This document shows, piece by piece, positions 1-11,240 of a stretch of 64,000 nt of DNA. Position numbers and translations under genes: made by a program. Positions within the stretch are counted from its first letter, which is position 1. Each line of letters opens with the position of its first letter. Below the pieces are notes generated by a model. That model searched no databases, was not told the DNA's origin, and saw only the letters and a program-made list of their open reading frames with translations. The DNA comes from Terebella lapidaria (taxonomy: Eukaryota > Annelida > Polychaeta > Terebellida > Terebellidae): NCBI GenBank assembly GCA_949152475.1, contig OX424555.1, forward strand, positions 17,936,868 through 18,000,867, read 5' to 3'.

Positions 1-1755
1 ATCCCTGTCTATTACATGGTGGCTATCGTCGAATAAATCTCATTAAAGTCAAGTGGTTTGAACGTCGTGTAACAGCTTTCAACATTTCAAGTGCTCGCCG
101 TCTGAGGCCGGAATAAAATGAACTGGGTCGAGCGAATGCTACGTGCGCACAACTTTCTTTACTGGGTCACTGGTGGGGAGATGCCAGTATGGAAACATTG
201 ACATGAATTGCAAGAATACGGTCTAACAATGGAGCACAGACAAAGCTCCTCAAACCATTTCCGCATTGTCGGCGGGACGAGAATAAGAGATAACTCGTCT
301 TCCAATAATGGTGTTGGTCAGTGCACGTTTCAAGCTCTGAGGGAATTGTACTGTCTACAATGCACAAATCATTATACACGATTACGCAATTCATGCAACA
401 GTAATACATCTGAGCGTTAACGAGAACCTGAAAACATGTGAATGCCAATCCGTGTTACATTACTAGAAAGGAAGTATCCATCCTCTGGTGAGTTTTGTGT
501 GTGTTTATTGTGTGTACATGGAAGCGCCTCTTACAGAACAGAACGACTGGATTATATTCTCAACGACCTGTAGAGAAGCAGTTGACCGACATGTTTCGTG
601 ACCTTACAAATACAAAGCAAGCAGTCATGATGTCGGTAAGATCTTCAAAGTGAGAGTGGCGTCTTGGAGTAGGCACTGCTCTGATGATCCGTGCATTGAC
701 GTCTACAGAATAAGAAGCATAGGTACAATTCACTCCAGTTTTTGACGTGTAATTGACATTCATGGGCATGACCTTGTACTGGAGTCCGTCATGTATTCAC
801 TTTGGGACATGATCAAGGTCAGGATTGGAGAAGGACATCACTCACAGAACAGCGCCACCGGCGACTAACCAATAATCCGTTGAAATGATTTCCACCTGAA
901 ACACTATCTATCAACAGTGTCACATCGAGGCAAATCTGACTCATATATGATGAACGTCCTGGGTCCTGAATGGCATACATTTGAAACAATTTCCAAACTA
1001 ATTCAAGGGCATTGAATGTGCATAGCTGCAGGTGCCGTCATGCAGATGTTACCCACAATCAACCCTACCAGTGGAGTCGTCTCAGGATCCGTCTCGTTAA
1101 AGCTGGAAACTCACTACGTTTTTTTGGTCCTTAATATACCCGCTGGTAATAGTAAAGCACTGGGGAAAAAATCATGAACAGCATTGAACAATATTCATGT
1201 GCTTAAAAATCATGAAGAGCGTTTTCTTGTTGGTCGACCATGACCTTATATGGCCAGCGCTAAATGTGAAATCTCAGAATTTCGAGCCTATAATGAATTT
1301 TGTATACATGGAACTGGTATCATGTGTTTCGCCCTGTCCTCTCCAGAGAGCTTCAAAGAGTTTCTACGAAGCCGAGTGTGAGCGAGGTGTCTGATGCCAT
1401 CTGTGTTATCGAGATGTGGAGGGTGTCACGCTTTATCCGTGGCGATGCGATGCTGTACAGACCATAGAATGGCCGGATATATGTCTTTGACGAAGCAGGA
1501 ACTAATTATCCTCGGATCTTCATATCCTCGGGATATGATTAATATGTTTGTGTATATTGTGTCAGGTTTATTGACGGTATCACCACTCTCTTGTAGATAT
1601 TTGTTCTTTAAAAATAATTTTGGAAGCACTTATTTCGTAAGGTATATTACCAGTAATCGATTGGCTCAATGGATGGGCAGACTGAATTAGAATTTTTAAT
1701 ATTCAATAAAACATCTTGGCGTTAGGTTAGAGAGAGAAAATGACATTGTCGCTCA
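1..1755 (+). repeat. Array copy 1, blocks A and B
   Basis: No gene recognised. The first 1030 bases align by eye with 48323-49375 (block A; both begin near CCCTGTCTATTAC and keep landmarks such as CAGTGCAC and GAGAATTGTACTGTCT in order). The next part, to about 1560, aligns with 50920-51182 and partly with 9765-9900 (block B; shared landmarks GAAGCAGGA, CTAATTATC and GCCGGATATA). Short frames in block A are not kept open in the second copy. I read this as the truncated left end of the first unit of the long array; the unit probably continues to the left of the window. Confidence 0.7.
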
Positions 1756-1756
1756 C

Positions 1757-2752
1757 TTGCCTACCCGCTGAGCAGCAGCCTCTAATCAAGAGGCATAGCT
1801 CGGTCAAGTTTTATCAATCAAAGTTCAGGATTCAGTTTTTTTCCTCTTTTTCCTCCTTTATCTGCATGGAAACCATTTAAGTGAACAATTCAAGGCGATA
1901 TCATTTGAGTTTCTGGGACAGTACGTTGGCTTTGAGTTGTAGACAACCACGACTCGTTCACGATGATAATGGAAGTCTGCTCCCATGGTATTTGTACAAC
2001 GATTACAGCCTTCTTCACCTAGAAGGTGTATTCTAGACTTGACGTTTAGATTTCCGCTGCGAATCCGAAACGATATCCCTCCTACTTCTACTCGTACCCT
2101 CTTAAAGTACAAGAAGATGTGCCTCTATAGATGAATGGTCCTTGTAAAACTAATTATCGATACCATTTATCTAGTAAATCAAACATTACAAGACACATTG
2201 GTTTGTTTTGATTATTAACGGGTCATCGAGGTGGGAGAGGTTCTAGCATTCAAAAGAAATCAATTGTTCAATAAGTACAGTACACGTACAAAATGAAATG
2301 CCATAATTCATAGTCAAACATCAAAGCGATTTTCGTTCACATTCAGCCAATATTGATTGAATATTGATTGATTGCGTGTAAAACAAGCTGCAAAATATGT
2401 ACTACGGATGTTTTAAATTGATGTGGGAAATCATAAACCTACAAATAATATTGTTAATGACCAGGCGTTATTGCTGTAAACACAGATGATAATGTATTTC
2501 AACTTGAAAACAAGGTGAATAATATCAATAATAAGAATGGTATTGAAAACAACGCCTTCTGTACAAAGTTTGAATACACATTCGACAACAGGATATACAC
2601 GTACAGGAAAAGCTAAACTTTGTAGACTACAAAATTAACACGATCACCTTCAATTCTTCGTAAATATAAATGACAGTTGTATATGAGTTAATTAGATGTT
2701 AAAGACGCATATTTATTGCTCCGTTTATATCTGGTAGCCGTTTGTAAAAAAA
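1757..2752 (+). repeat. Array copy 1, blocks C and D (first part)
   Basis: Block C opens with CTACCCGCTG and continues through an AATGGGCATAGCT-like landmark and then CCTCTATMGATGAATGG, followed by a stretch ending near TTGTTTTGATTATTAACGG. The same order is seen at about 20115, 24898, 52503 and 57800, so this is one of five copies of the block. Block D (from about 2300) carries TTCACATTCAGCCAATATTGAT, matching about 53070 and 58430. No frame is conserved across the five copies. The block is cut at 2752 by the LTR-like insertion. Confidence 0.65.
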
Positions 2753-2825
2753 TGTTAGTGTAACAAAACCATGCAACTGCCGCGCTGAAACGTTCGTTAG
2801 GAACGGTCACGTGATCTACAAGGTC

Positions 2826-3065
2826 CACTTGCGAAGACACCGTTCGCGGAAGAACCGTTCGCGGAAGCACGATTGCGGAAGCATCATCAGCGGAAGCATC
2901 GTTCGCGGAAGAACCGTTCGCGGAAGCACGATTGCGGAAGCATCATCAGCGGAAGCATCAGTCGCGGAAGCACCGTTCGCGGAAGAGGAGCCTTCGCGGA
3001 AGAACCGTTCGCGGATGCAGTCTTCACCACGTGGAGAAGAGTGCGGAAGATACGTTCGCGGACGA
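2826..3065 (+). repeat. GCGGAAG minisatellite inside the LTR-like element
   Basis: About 15 imperfect units built on GTTCGCGGAAGNAC, mostly 15 bp with 12-18 bp variants. The multiple-of-three spacing creates spurious open frames on the + strand rich in Arg, Ser and Glu. It lies just upstream of the TATA box at 3090, where LTR enhancers often carry tandem repeats. Confidence 0.85.
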
Positions 3066-3089
3066 AGATGCGCGCGCAGCCACCCTGGC

Positions 3090-3097
3090 TATATAAG
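3090..3097 (+). promoter_or_regulatory. TATA box of the LTR-like element
   Basis: TATATAAG sits in a GC-rich setting, about 25 bases after the minisatellite and about 30 bases before a GC-rich leader. Position and context suit the U3/R boundary of an LTR. Activity is inferred. Confidence 0.4.
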
Positions 3098-3582
3098 GGA
3101 GAGCGGACGGCCGCTCTGAGAGCACTGCAACAGCGACATCGACCGTGGGGAGATCGTCACCGCCACAGCCAAGGGACTCGACGAACTCCGTGCGGACGAC
3201 TCCTTCTTCAGGGCCTTAGAGTCAACCGGGATTAGACCGACTACCTGGAGAAACCATTCGACTAAACGGGACGGGAAACTTCAACGGGAAGGGACAGAGA
3301 GACGCCGCCGGCTAAGAACTCTTTTTAGTTGTGCCCTCGTGCACTATTTATTTTTGAAATGTGATCATACAGTGCTCCATGTCTGAACTTCATATTTGTA
3401 CGTCACGTGGGTGACCAGCCATACAACTGTAAGTTGATTTGATGTATATAAATCTTCAATTTATTTACATCTGAGTTGCTTCTTGCCTAAGTGAAGCCGG
3501 TAAGCTACGGAGTGATGATACACCAGCGTTGGGGGACACCAATTTAGTGACGGCTCTCGAATCACAACGAGCGGGAGTTACA

Positions 3583-5000
3583 TAAAGTCTATACGATCAG
3601 AGAAACCAGGTTTTTTGGGCCACACCGAAAACAAGTCATTACCAAACGTCACATTAGTATATCCCCAATGCAACAATATTTGATTATGGCAATAGAAAAA
3701 CCTCAGCCCAAACCAAACAAAATGTATATTCAGTCACACTGGCGATATCATATGTGGACAACGTGTGTAATACAGTGTGTTCTATTGTGTACTTGAACTT
3801 GCAGAATATAACACAGGAAATATGGGTTTGACAAGTACCATTCATAAGCCAAAATGCTACTGAGTCAAATTGATCAAATGCAAAACTCAAATTGACGTGT
3901 ACATATTATTTCGCGGTATCAATCCCATGGAATCATCTTCCACAAACCTAATAGAAGACACCCCATTGAATCAGATTCACCCTTGTCTGTGATGAATGCA
4001 CATTGATAGAAAAACGGCCCTGAACGACACTGCGAACTCGATGTGACCTTGGCAGAGGGAAATGGAAAGATGGGAAAAAATGATGGTGCAAAAAATGGAT
4101 GGTGACCAGTGTGACTTTGAACGTAGAGTCCAACATTCATGTTCAGTGCCGTATGGTCGACATGGCTAGTAAATAGTTACATGATCTAAGGACCTGGGCT
4201 AAGAAAACCGAACATTTATCATATACAGCATTCAAATGACGATAAAAAATTCATCCTGATCCTCACAGTGGGTACTTTGATATGACCGGAAACAGGGTTG
4301 CAACGGAAAACGTACTTGTGACTGGCATTCATCGCAGAAAGGGTGAGAAACAGAATGTAGTGGGTTTTTCTTCTTCAAACCGAGGCTTCCCTAAGGGTTA
4401 GAACTAGTGTATTGATAGCATGCGAGTTTATCAGTTTTCTGATAAAACGAATTCCTCTCGATTTTGTGCCTTGGATATCGTTTGATTTAATGCTGGGTGT
4501 CGCCGGTAAGTCTCGACCGTGAGTAGGCCGCTCTTCAAAGGGCTCCGACTCTTCGAAGATAAATTTGTGTCTTCAAAACAACACATATTATGTCTCGTCT
4601 GTCAGATAGCTGGTATACCTGGAAGACAGATTATATGATGGATCCATTGAAGTATGTCGTTTATATTTATATGTCATTTAAGCCGATTGTTCCCCTTAGG
4701 TCAATTGGTTAATAGCTCAAGGTGCATGTATGCAGTAGATAGGGTTTTGAAGCATGGAACGGTGAAAAGTAAAGTGGTCCAAATCTATATCCAACCAGGA
4801 AGTATTTAGGCATGATATATTTATAGTTTGACTCGTTACCAACTATCTGTTGGCCATCGTTGTAAAATCGATAACACTATTTCACTAGTTCCGTATTAAC
4901 CAACATACCCACTGAAACATGAACAACAGCAATACTGGGAAATCACAAAAGACACTACGCCATCATATTTTATGAACCCAACTAGATAATGTTGACAATT
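3583..5000 (+). repeat. Array copy 1, blocks D to I
   Basis: After the LTR-like insertion the array resumes. Block E (about 3917-4150) matches 11680-11900, 21000-21480, 25870-26340 and 53320-53700. Block F (about 4345-4560; landmarks TTCCTCTCGATTTTGTGCC and ATATCGTTTGATTTAA) matches 12395, 38320, 53740 and 59720. Blocks G, H and I follow, with TGATGGATCCATT, GAAGCATGGAACGGTG and a landmark near 4850. Blocks J to Z, present in copy 5, are missing from copy 1 after about 5000. Confidence 0.7.
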
Positions 5001-5289
5001 ATCATCACAATTAGGCATTCAGAGTACAAGTAAAATGGGCATGTGTTTCAAGTCACAATATAAGCAAGCCATAGGATGAACTAAAGAAACTCATTACTGA
5101 TATTGATAGCTATGTGGAATATGTGATGAACAATCATTACATTAAACACTGGAATAATACAGACCAATCTACCCAGATGAAGAAGATGATATCACGATCA
5201 CATCTCATTCCCATGTTTATTATACTAATTTCATTGAAAACATATTGCAACCGTAACGTTTGAACAAACAGTGATACAGTGATTTTTGT
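5001..5289. other. AT-rich stretch, nothing recognised
   Basis: No gene, inverted repeat or clear counterpart in the other copies was found. It spans the point where copy 1 jumps from block I to the later blocks, so it may contain the deletion junction. Confidence 0.4.
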
Positions 5290-6060
5290 AATTCTGTAGT
5301 TTGGCATGTATTATTAAAAAATATAATGGTCGACCATATACTCAATAAAGTTTTAAATATGAACTTAAATTAAAGAAAAATTTTAAATTAAAGAACGTTG
5401 TAATACAGAGATTCAAATTTATGTGCTCCAGGTATATTTGTTACGTACTTTGGTCGCTAGGGGACACATGACCAAAAGCCTCAATCACATCTTCCGCTTT
5501 CACACTGTCAGGTTCAATGGAACAAATAAGCAAATGACCCGGGAAAAAACATTTAATTTAGATGTGCGAAAACGTGTATCCTTATAACATATAATTTTAT
5601 TTGTCCCATACTGAACCTTTATTATCTTTGTTGACGCATTACCAATCAACAATCAACTAACATTTTAAAATGACACTATTGTTAGAGTGAAATATCTGCT
5701 ATAGCCATGTTGCCTCATCATATCATATCATATGCGTTCATAATGATTACTTTCACTGCAGAAGGTAGGTATATTGTGCCAAACACTCCATGCTGCATGC
5801 AATTTGTCGGTATATATTGCTTTTCTGGATATCATTGCATAAATATAAACAGACATTTACGGCTTCAGTACATAGTCCTTTTTATTGTACGCTGTGTTCT
5901 GCAGACGGCGCTGTCCAATTTTTGGATGATAAAAATTCAGAAAAGGAACTAAAACACAGCTGGGGGATTGGGCAAATCTTTGATCATGTAAAATAATTCC
6001 ACATGCACTACATGAACATGCACAGGTAACCCTACAAAGACCTCTTGTTTTACTACGAGT
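5290..6060 (+). repeat. Array copy 1, block BB (matches the 2.9-kb duplicated region)
   Basis: Aligns by eye with 29870-30530 and its duplicate at 32790-33470. Shared landmarks in order include TGTCAGGTTCARTGGAA, ACATTTAATTT, TGCGYTCATAATG and GACCTCTTGTTTT. Short frames here (for example 5707-5952) are not kept in copy 4, so I call no gene. Confidence 0.6.
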
Positions 6061-6654
6061 GTGAAGCTCTACTCATCAGTGCTATTTGGTATATACAGAT
6101 TTTATACCCATATTTTGCTCAGAATTTTATTCCAATGACAGTTGTTGAGCTTGATATATGGGAATGGAATTGCGTGTACCATCAGTCTGGCCCCCTTTAG
6201 GATTTATATGCATATCAGTTGCACCACGGTAGGAAATATGATTTTCGCAGGTGTCATTGTCAGCCCTGTTGAATTTTGAGGCTACCATCTGTCACGTGTA
6301 TCTGCAATCTGCAATAGAAGCGAGTTATAGCCCAAAACATGACTTTAGAATTGTCGATGGCGGCCATTTTGAAAAAGGCAATTTTGAGGGGGATGCATTG
6401 TTCTGACGACGTTGTTCCCATCAAATTCGGATTCAGCATACCCAGAAACCCCCAGGGACGAATTTTCATACTTTCTGCCAGCATTATCCGCTCCACTAAT
6501 TTCCAAGATTTATTATTTAAGGTCAGGCTCTAATTTCTATTTCATGGTTCTACTATTATTTTCGAATCCTGATGTTTATTTCCATGTTTTAATATTTCAC
6601 ACTGGGTTTTATATATTATTTCCGGAGTTTGAATGCGAGTAAATTCTTCTATTA
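6061..6654. other. Possible dispersed-repeat insertion in copy 1
   Basis: Between blocks BB and DD, copy 1 has sequence I cannot align to copies 4 or 5. It includes GATGGCGGCCATTTTGAAAA and a GAGGGGGATGC stretch, of a style seen in dispersed invertebrate repeats. Terminal repeats and a target duplication were not found. Frames at 6260-6642 overlap on both strands and resemble nothing. Confidence 0.3.
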
Positions 6655-7190
6655 AACAGGAGTAGTAGGCCCCATGTATAAGCGGCAGAAGTTAATGCTA
6701 TTAGTCAAGTTTTTTGAGGGAGCACTTTAATGCTTAAGGTTTCCTTGGGGCATAGTCATCTTGCGTGTGTAATTCAGTGGGAATGTTTTTTTTACTGGGT
6801 CTCACTCGTATAATTTTAAGCAGTTGTATTTTTCATGAATGAAATGAACTGGATGAAATGAAACTGTCAGGTCGAGGTATTCCAGTTCTACTTGACAGAA
6901 AAAACACACCTCTCTGAGGATGTAACTATCTGTAATGTGACATGTTTTAGAAGACTACTCCAAGGCAATGGATGAACAAAAACTGAAATTATATATGAGG
7001 TTGGTAGACAAAGAAATACTTACCGTTATTGTTTCAAATGAGCGAGATATCAAAGCAAGTACATCTGCATATATGTGTTGATGATAACACAATCCGCTAA
7101 TGTGTGAAATGTAACAACATTTTCTTAAATATATTTGTATGTCATAATTGATTTTACGAGGAGAATGGCCGGGCACATCAACGTACTAAC
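6655..7190 (+). repeat. Array copy 1, blocks DD to FF
   Basis: Landmarks GTAGTAGGCC, GCTTAAGGTTTCCTTGGGGC, TTTTTCATGAATGAA and CATTCCAG-like sequence recur in the same order at 35720-36000 and 44810-45050. No frame is shared by the three copies. Confidence 0.65.
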
Positions 7191-8099
7191 ATATCAGAGA
7201 CATCACATAGTTTGCTTATTGCTCATATTTCCTGCAGTGCGTATTTTTTTTGTCTAACTAAAAAATATTCATTGCTGATAATAGGTATATAAATATATAC
7301 TTTTTATAATCGCAATTACAGTGGAAAATTAACAACCAGCACAGCACACTGTGCGAATGTAATATATACATATACGTCACCTTTAGGACCTTATGATGTA
7401 ATTATCCACGGTGTAATTTTGAAACGGACACTTTGATAAACACCGTACAAGTTTGGGATCTCAGAGTGTACATGTATATCAGAGTTTCCTCATAGAGAGA
7501 ACCCGGTGTAGCTTTCCCATTATCATAACAAAACATGTAAATAATTCATTGTGATGAAATAGAATAATTAAATGCAGTTCATAGTTATCCAGTAACACAG
7601 TGTATGGTATTGTCTCAATTACAATATTGCCTCAATCATAGATAATGTATCCATATCTGATCGGAGGGGACATTCTGTACACAACCATACTCACATTCGG
7701 GGACATTCTGTACACACCCATACTCGAACTTCTGTCCCCTGTGTGTTGAAGAATTGTAAAAGAGTGTGTATTTGTTATACCAGGATTTATTCCTAGGTTC
7801 GCCATTGACAACTAGATCTACATTTAAAAATGACAAAGTATTAAAATATATGTACTGTACAAGTGTTCGAACTGGTATAGTTTTTGCTTGAGTGCATTGT
7901 CATGTTTAGTGCTGACTACACACAGGACACCATACCCCATGATAGTATTAGGTTGATTTACCTTATGGAAGTATTGCATTACATATCGAGTGCCATGACC
8001 GAGATAGATATAATGTTGTGAAGAACAATGCCACAGGCGGCAATGGTTAATGTTCTCAGGCTGAGGGCTTCTATTTCCGTGGCTGTCCGGCTGCACTAA
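7191..8099. other. Unassigned copy 1 sequence with a 33-bp tandem duplication
   Basis: No gene and no clear match to other copies. At 7666-7731 a 33-bp unit beginning GGGGACATTCTGTACACA occurs twice in tandem; its length, a multiple of three, gives the duplicated peptide EYGCVQNVP in the antisense frame and nothing more. Confidence 0.45.
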
Positions 8100-8235
8100 A
8101 CAGAATCCGATAATGATAACATTTCACCTACTTCTCATAAAGATCCCCATCATTCACATGTTGATGGTAAGATCTCTTATATCCTGACACCCTACCATTG
8201 TATTTTGCTTATAAGAAATGCACTTTTTTTCTTAA

Positions 8236-8643
8236 AGTGATATTGGGAGAAAAGCTATTTGTTCCAAAAATCTGTGGTCTCAGAAAAATAGGTTACAAAA
8301 CAAACTATGCTTGACCAGATGGATAAATCAAGCATGTGACAGTAATAGCAGCCGCTTTTTTGTTTTGTTTTGTTTTGTTTTGTGATTGTGACCTGACCTA
8401 GTATACGCTCGATTGGCTCGAACATATACGAGTAAGCTGGAATCGCATTGCATCAAGGGATACACAGCACCGAGAATGGCGGTAATGTCAACAAACTCCA
8501 GACTAATTATCTCCAGCGAAACTCGCAGCGAAATCAATGGGAAATGTTTTGGCAAACAAGTGCAGATATATCATTATTGCCTGTGTTTCCTTCGTTCCTT
8601 CGGTAATGTATGGCAAAATCCATAACTTTCTCCCAGTATCACT
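8236..8643. mobile_element. MITE with TTAA target duplication
   Basis: Inverted terminal repeats of about 18 bp, AGTGATAYTGGGAGAAA, lie directly inside TTAA at 8232-8235 and 8644-8647. Copy 4 holds the matching uninterrupted site: a single TTAA at 37821-37824 in the context TTTCTTAA, so the insertion is directly visible. TTAA targets are typical of the piggyBac and Kolobok superfamilies. The ends do not read as canonical piggyBac, so I leave the family open. There is no transposase, so the element is non-autonomous. Frames inside (8328-8625) lie within the element and are not genes. Confidence 0.85.
8356..8382 (+). repeat. (TTTTG)n microsatellite
   Basis: Five or so uninterrupted TTTTG units inside the TTAA MITE. 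Confidence 0.9.
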
Positions 8644-8753
8644 TTAAACATTGGAATATAAACTATGGTAAATGCAGGCTTGAAATGTTTTGTATGTGTG
8701 TGTTGTCGTTAACATAATGAATTATTATTCATTATGTTCAAACTGTGTTTCAG

Positions 8754-8812
8754 GTTGTTGAATGCTCCATGACACACTTGATCCTGTCCGGCGCGCCACG
8801 ACAGTTATAGTG
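8754..8812 (+). other. Exon-like segment with splice-site consensus (unproven)
   Basis: A 59-base segment is bounded by TGTGTTTCAG upstream and GTAAGT downstream. The paralogous segment 37928-37984 in copy 4 is likewise bounded by TGTGTTACAG and GTAAGT. The reading frames contain stops in at least one copy, so any exon would be non-coding. Flanking sequence is conserved to a similar extent, so selection on the splice sites is not shown. Confidence 0.2.
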
Positions 8813-9160
8813 GTAAGTTATTTTGTTGCTAAATGAAATAATAGCAAGATCAATCACCACAGAAAGGGTACAAGTGAAAGAAAACATGATTATACACTGT
8901 CACATGATTATACACTGTCACATCTGCTCTCAGAAGAACATAAGAGCCTGTTACACTGGTCACTGCAACCTCAACTTGCAATTATACTTTATAGTAAGAT
9001 TGCATTTTGTATTAGTAGTAAAATGGTCAACTTGTGATCGGTGTCTCGATCATATGATTCCAATACAAGTCAATATGGTCCGTGACTAGTCACAGTATTT
9101 ATCGTGAGGTCGTCGGAGATGTGGCGCAAGATGTCTTCTGGTTTTACGACCAGTAGATCA

Positions 9161-9764
9161 ACCAATCTTCCAACTGAAGTACCTTGACCATGCTCGTTTT
9201 GTGGATAAGCATTTGATCAACTCACGCATAATCACAAGATAATGAAGACGTATGATACTGATGTCTTCTAAACGCTGGTACACCGGTACTATCTTTGTGA
9301 GCCATACGCATTCACCAACACTACACATTTCGTGTATGCGTCAATATTCCTCACATTGTTCGTACCAGTGTGCTAGTGTTTAAGACATCGTACTTACCAA
9401 TCCTGTGTATATTGTCCCGAAGAGCTAGCTTGTTGTTTAGGAAATAGATATAACCAGGCTTCCAAGATATGTTTGGTATATAGCGGCAATTTGGTAGTAT
9501 TTTAGTTATGTATATGTCGTGTCTTGGTCGTATCGTCTATATATATGTGACAGGACTTTCGTTTCACCGAGAGGTGATATAATAAGATGTCACAACAGAT
9601 GTATTTGTACACTGTGACCTTCTGCGTGAACATGCCCGTTTTGTAAGTAAGCTGTGTTCAAGTTTGGTAGCAGACAATTCAATTAACTGTCAAGGCAAAT
9701 TATGTTGTGGAACAGAAAATCGTGAACGGCAACGGATCTCTATTGTCTTCTGTAATGTCGCGAC
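9161..9764. other. Unassigned stretch with an imperfect inverted repeat
   Basis: No gene recognised. From about 9256 to 9394 two arms of about 45 bases are imperfectly complementary: the left arm contains GATGTCTTCTAAACGCTGG and the right arm the inverse of GATGTCTTAAACACTAGC. It may be a small foldback element; no target duplication was identified. Confidence 0.5.
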
Positions 9765-10424
9765 GTGGAACGTCACACGTTATTAAAGGCGATGTTGTAC
9801 ATAACATATAGTGGCTCCGCCGGATACAGGTCTTCAATGAATCAGGAACTAATTATTATCGGGTCATATCGTCGTCATTTGACAACACGGGTGATATATA
9901 ATTTTGTACGAGTATGTGTGTGTGTTCTGCCAATATCATGCACGGTACCATAATTCTTTTGTACATGTTGTTCTGTTGGGGATGTTACCAGTGAGCGATT
10001 GGCATAAGTGTTGGATAGTCCGAACTCCATTATTTGAGGTTACCGAAACATATTGGTGTCCAGTTAGAGAGGAAAATTTGACTCGTTGTCAACAACAGAA
10101 CAAAATGATTTGATTAATTCCTCTATTTTGATGAACATAATAGATGGCGTGATGAGACAAACATAATTAAACAAGTAAACAACCTACGCGAAATGATTTT
10201 CTGCGGCAGTACGTTAGTTGTGCGTTGTAGAAAGCCATAAATCATACATGATGACAATATAACCCTGTCCCGAGGGTATAGATTAACATCCATCAGCAGT
10301 GACACCGGCTCAGTGTATGAATGTGAGTATTGACCTATTACCGCCATCACATAACGGGTATTGCGCAGGATTTTTAGCTTCCACAGATATTGTTACGTTT
10401 CAGCTCGAAAATAAGGCTTAAAAA
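9765..10424 (+). repeat. Array copy 2, blocks B and C
   Basis: Block B landmarks (GAATCAGGAACTAATTAT, GCCGGATA, GTGAGCGATTGGC) match 1490-1680. Block C/D sequence at 10180-10400 (AGTACGTTAGTTGTG, CACCGGCTCAGT, TATTGACCT, CACATAAC) matches both about 1910-1990 and 58830-58950. The start of block C seen in other copies is missing. Confidence 0.65.
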
Positions 10425-11240
10425 ATTATTCTCTGTTTCTCGTCCCAGCCCGCCTGTGTTCAAAAGCAGCCTCCCGGATTTTTTTATTTGCGATTCTCAA
10501 CAAAAAAAATAAAAAGTGTTCCCGCCCCTATTTTGAAGATAGTGAATGATCGAGACACCGAATCACAGCATGCAACCTAGGCATATATTTAACTTAACTC
10601 CTTGTTTTCACTCGCCGCCAAATGAGACAAAGACGCTACCTGTTTTCAAAAAGCAGTTATTCCGTGTGGTTATATGTATGTATTAATGCATATAAAATTG
10701 TGATCACGAATTGATTTACTACACTTCCTCATGTGTACTTCGATAGATGTATTAATTGATGGAATGGTTTTCCATAATTACTTATCATTGAAACAACATA
10801 TAATCAACTGAGGGTTTTTGATAACAATACTGCTAGTACACGTATAGTCATCCTGTCTGTGCTGACTGCTACATGTAGGATGATAGCACACCAGTGCTGC
10901 CAATTAAGGTGCCCGGCCAAGGACTTTCAAACTTCCAAATGAACGAAGCCTTTAGAAATGAAAGCAATAACATCATGTGTACCACATGATTTCAATTCTA
11001 AAGGCTTGATTTATTTTGGCTTGAATGCCTTTGTGCGCGAGTGTTTTTTTTTTTTATTTATTTCATACGTTTTAAATGTCGTCCCACCAAAAATAAAAAA
11101 TAAAAAGTGCCTCCCTACTCAATTTTCTCATGAGCTGAGGACGGTATTTGTTGCAAAATAAAAAACAAAAAATCCCTCCATACCCAGTTTTGAAACAATG
11201 GGAGGACGAGAAACGAGAAACAGGCAAATAAAATACTAGA
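10425..11240. mobile_element. Complex inverted-repeat insertion in copy 2
   Basis: Array sequence stops near 10420 and resumes near 11250. The two ends are imperfectly inverted: the left has CTGTTTCTCGTCCCAGCC and, further in, GGATTTTTTTATTTGC; the right has the reverse complement of CTGTTTCTCGTTTCTCGTCC followed by GGGATTTTTTGTTTTT. An AATAAAAAGTG-C-TCCC motif also recurs in direct orientation (about 10510 and 11095). I infer a non-autonomous foldback element, possibly composite. Exact ends and target duplication were not resolved. Confidence 0.45.
10946..11007. repeat. Short hairpin inside the copy 2 insertion
   Basis: Arms AAGCCTTTAGAAATGAAA and TTTCAATTCTAAAGGCTT are nearly complementary, with a second pairing of ATCATGTG and CACATGAT closer to the loop. 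It could fold as a 62-base hairpin. Confidence 0.7.

Larger units (their letters stand above)
2753..3582. mobile_element. Solo-LTR-like fossil (LTR retroelement, family uncertain)
   Basis: The stretch starts TGTTAGTG and ends GAGTTACA, giving the TG...CA ends expected of an LTR. In order it holds a GC-rich tandem repeat, a TATA box at 3090, a GC-rich leader, a late AT-rich stretch and a final GC-rich part, which fits a U3-R-U5 layout. It is much more GC-rich than its surroundings and interrupts block D: the flanks at 2740 and 3583 align with contiguous sequence in copy 3 near 20860. No internal coding region or second LTR lies nearby, so a solo LTR is the simplest reading. A clear target duplication is not visible (A-rich left flank, TAAAG at right). 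A gypsy-like origin is possible but unproven. Confidence 0.45.
8100..9160 (+). repeat. Array copy 1, blocks GG and HH
   Basis: Aligns with 37575-38310 in copy 4. Shared landmarks are CACCTACTTCTCAYRAAGAT, GAATGCTCCATG, GATCCTRTCC, GTAAGTTAT, TAGCAAGATC and, at the end, GTCTTCTGGTTTTA / GTCGTCTGGTTTTA. The MITE at 8236-8643 interrupts the block. A 20-bp tandem repeat, ACATGATTATACACTGTC, lies at 8884-8922. Confidence 0.7.

Noticed and set aside
2811-3235. Arg/Ser-rich frames of 102 and 120 codons
   Set aside because: Produced by the 15-bp minisatellite inside the LTR-like element; two overlapping frames are open for the same reason.
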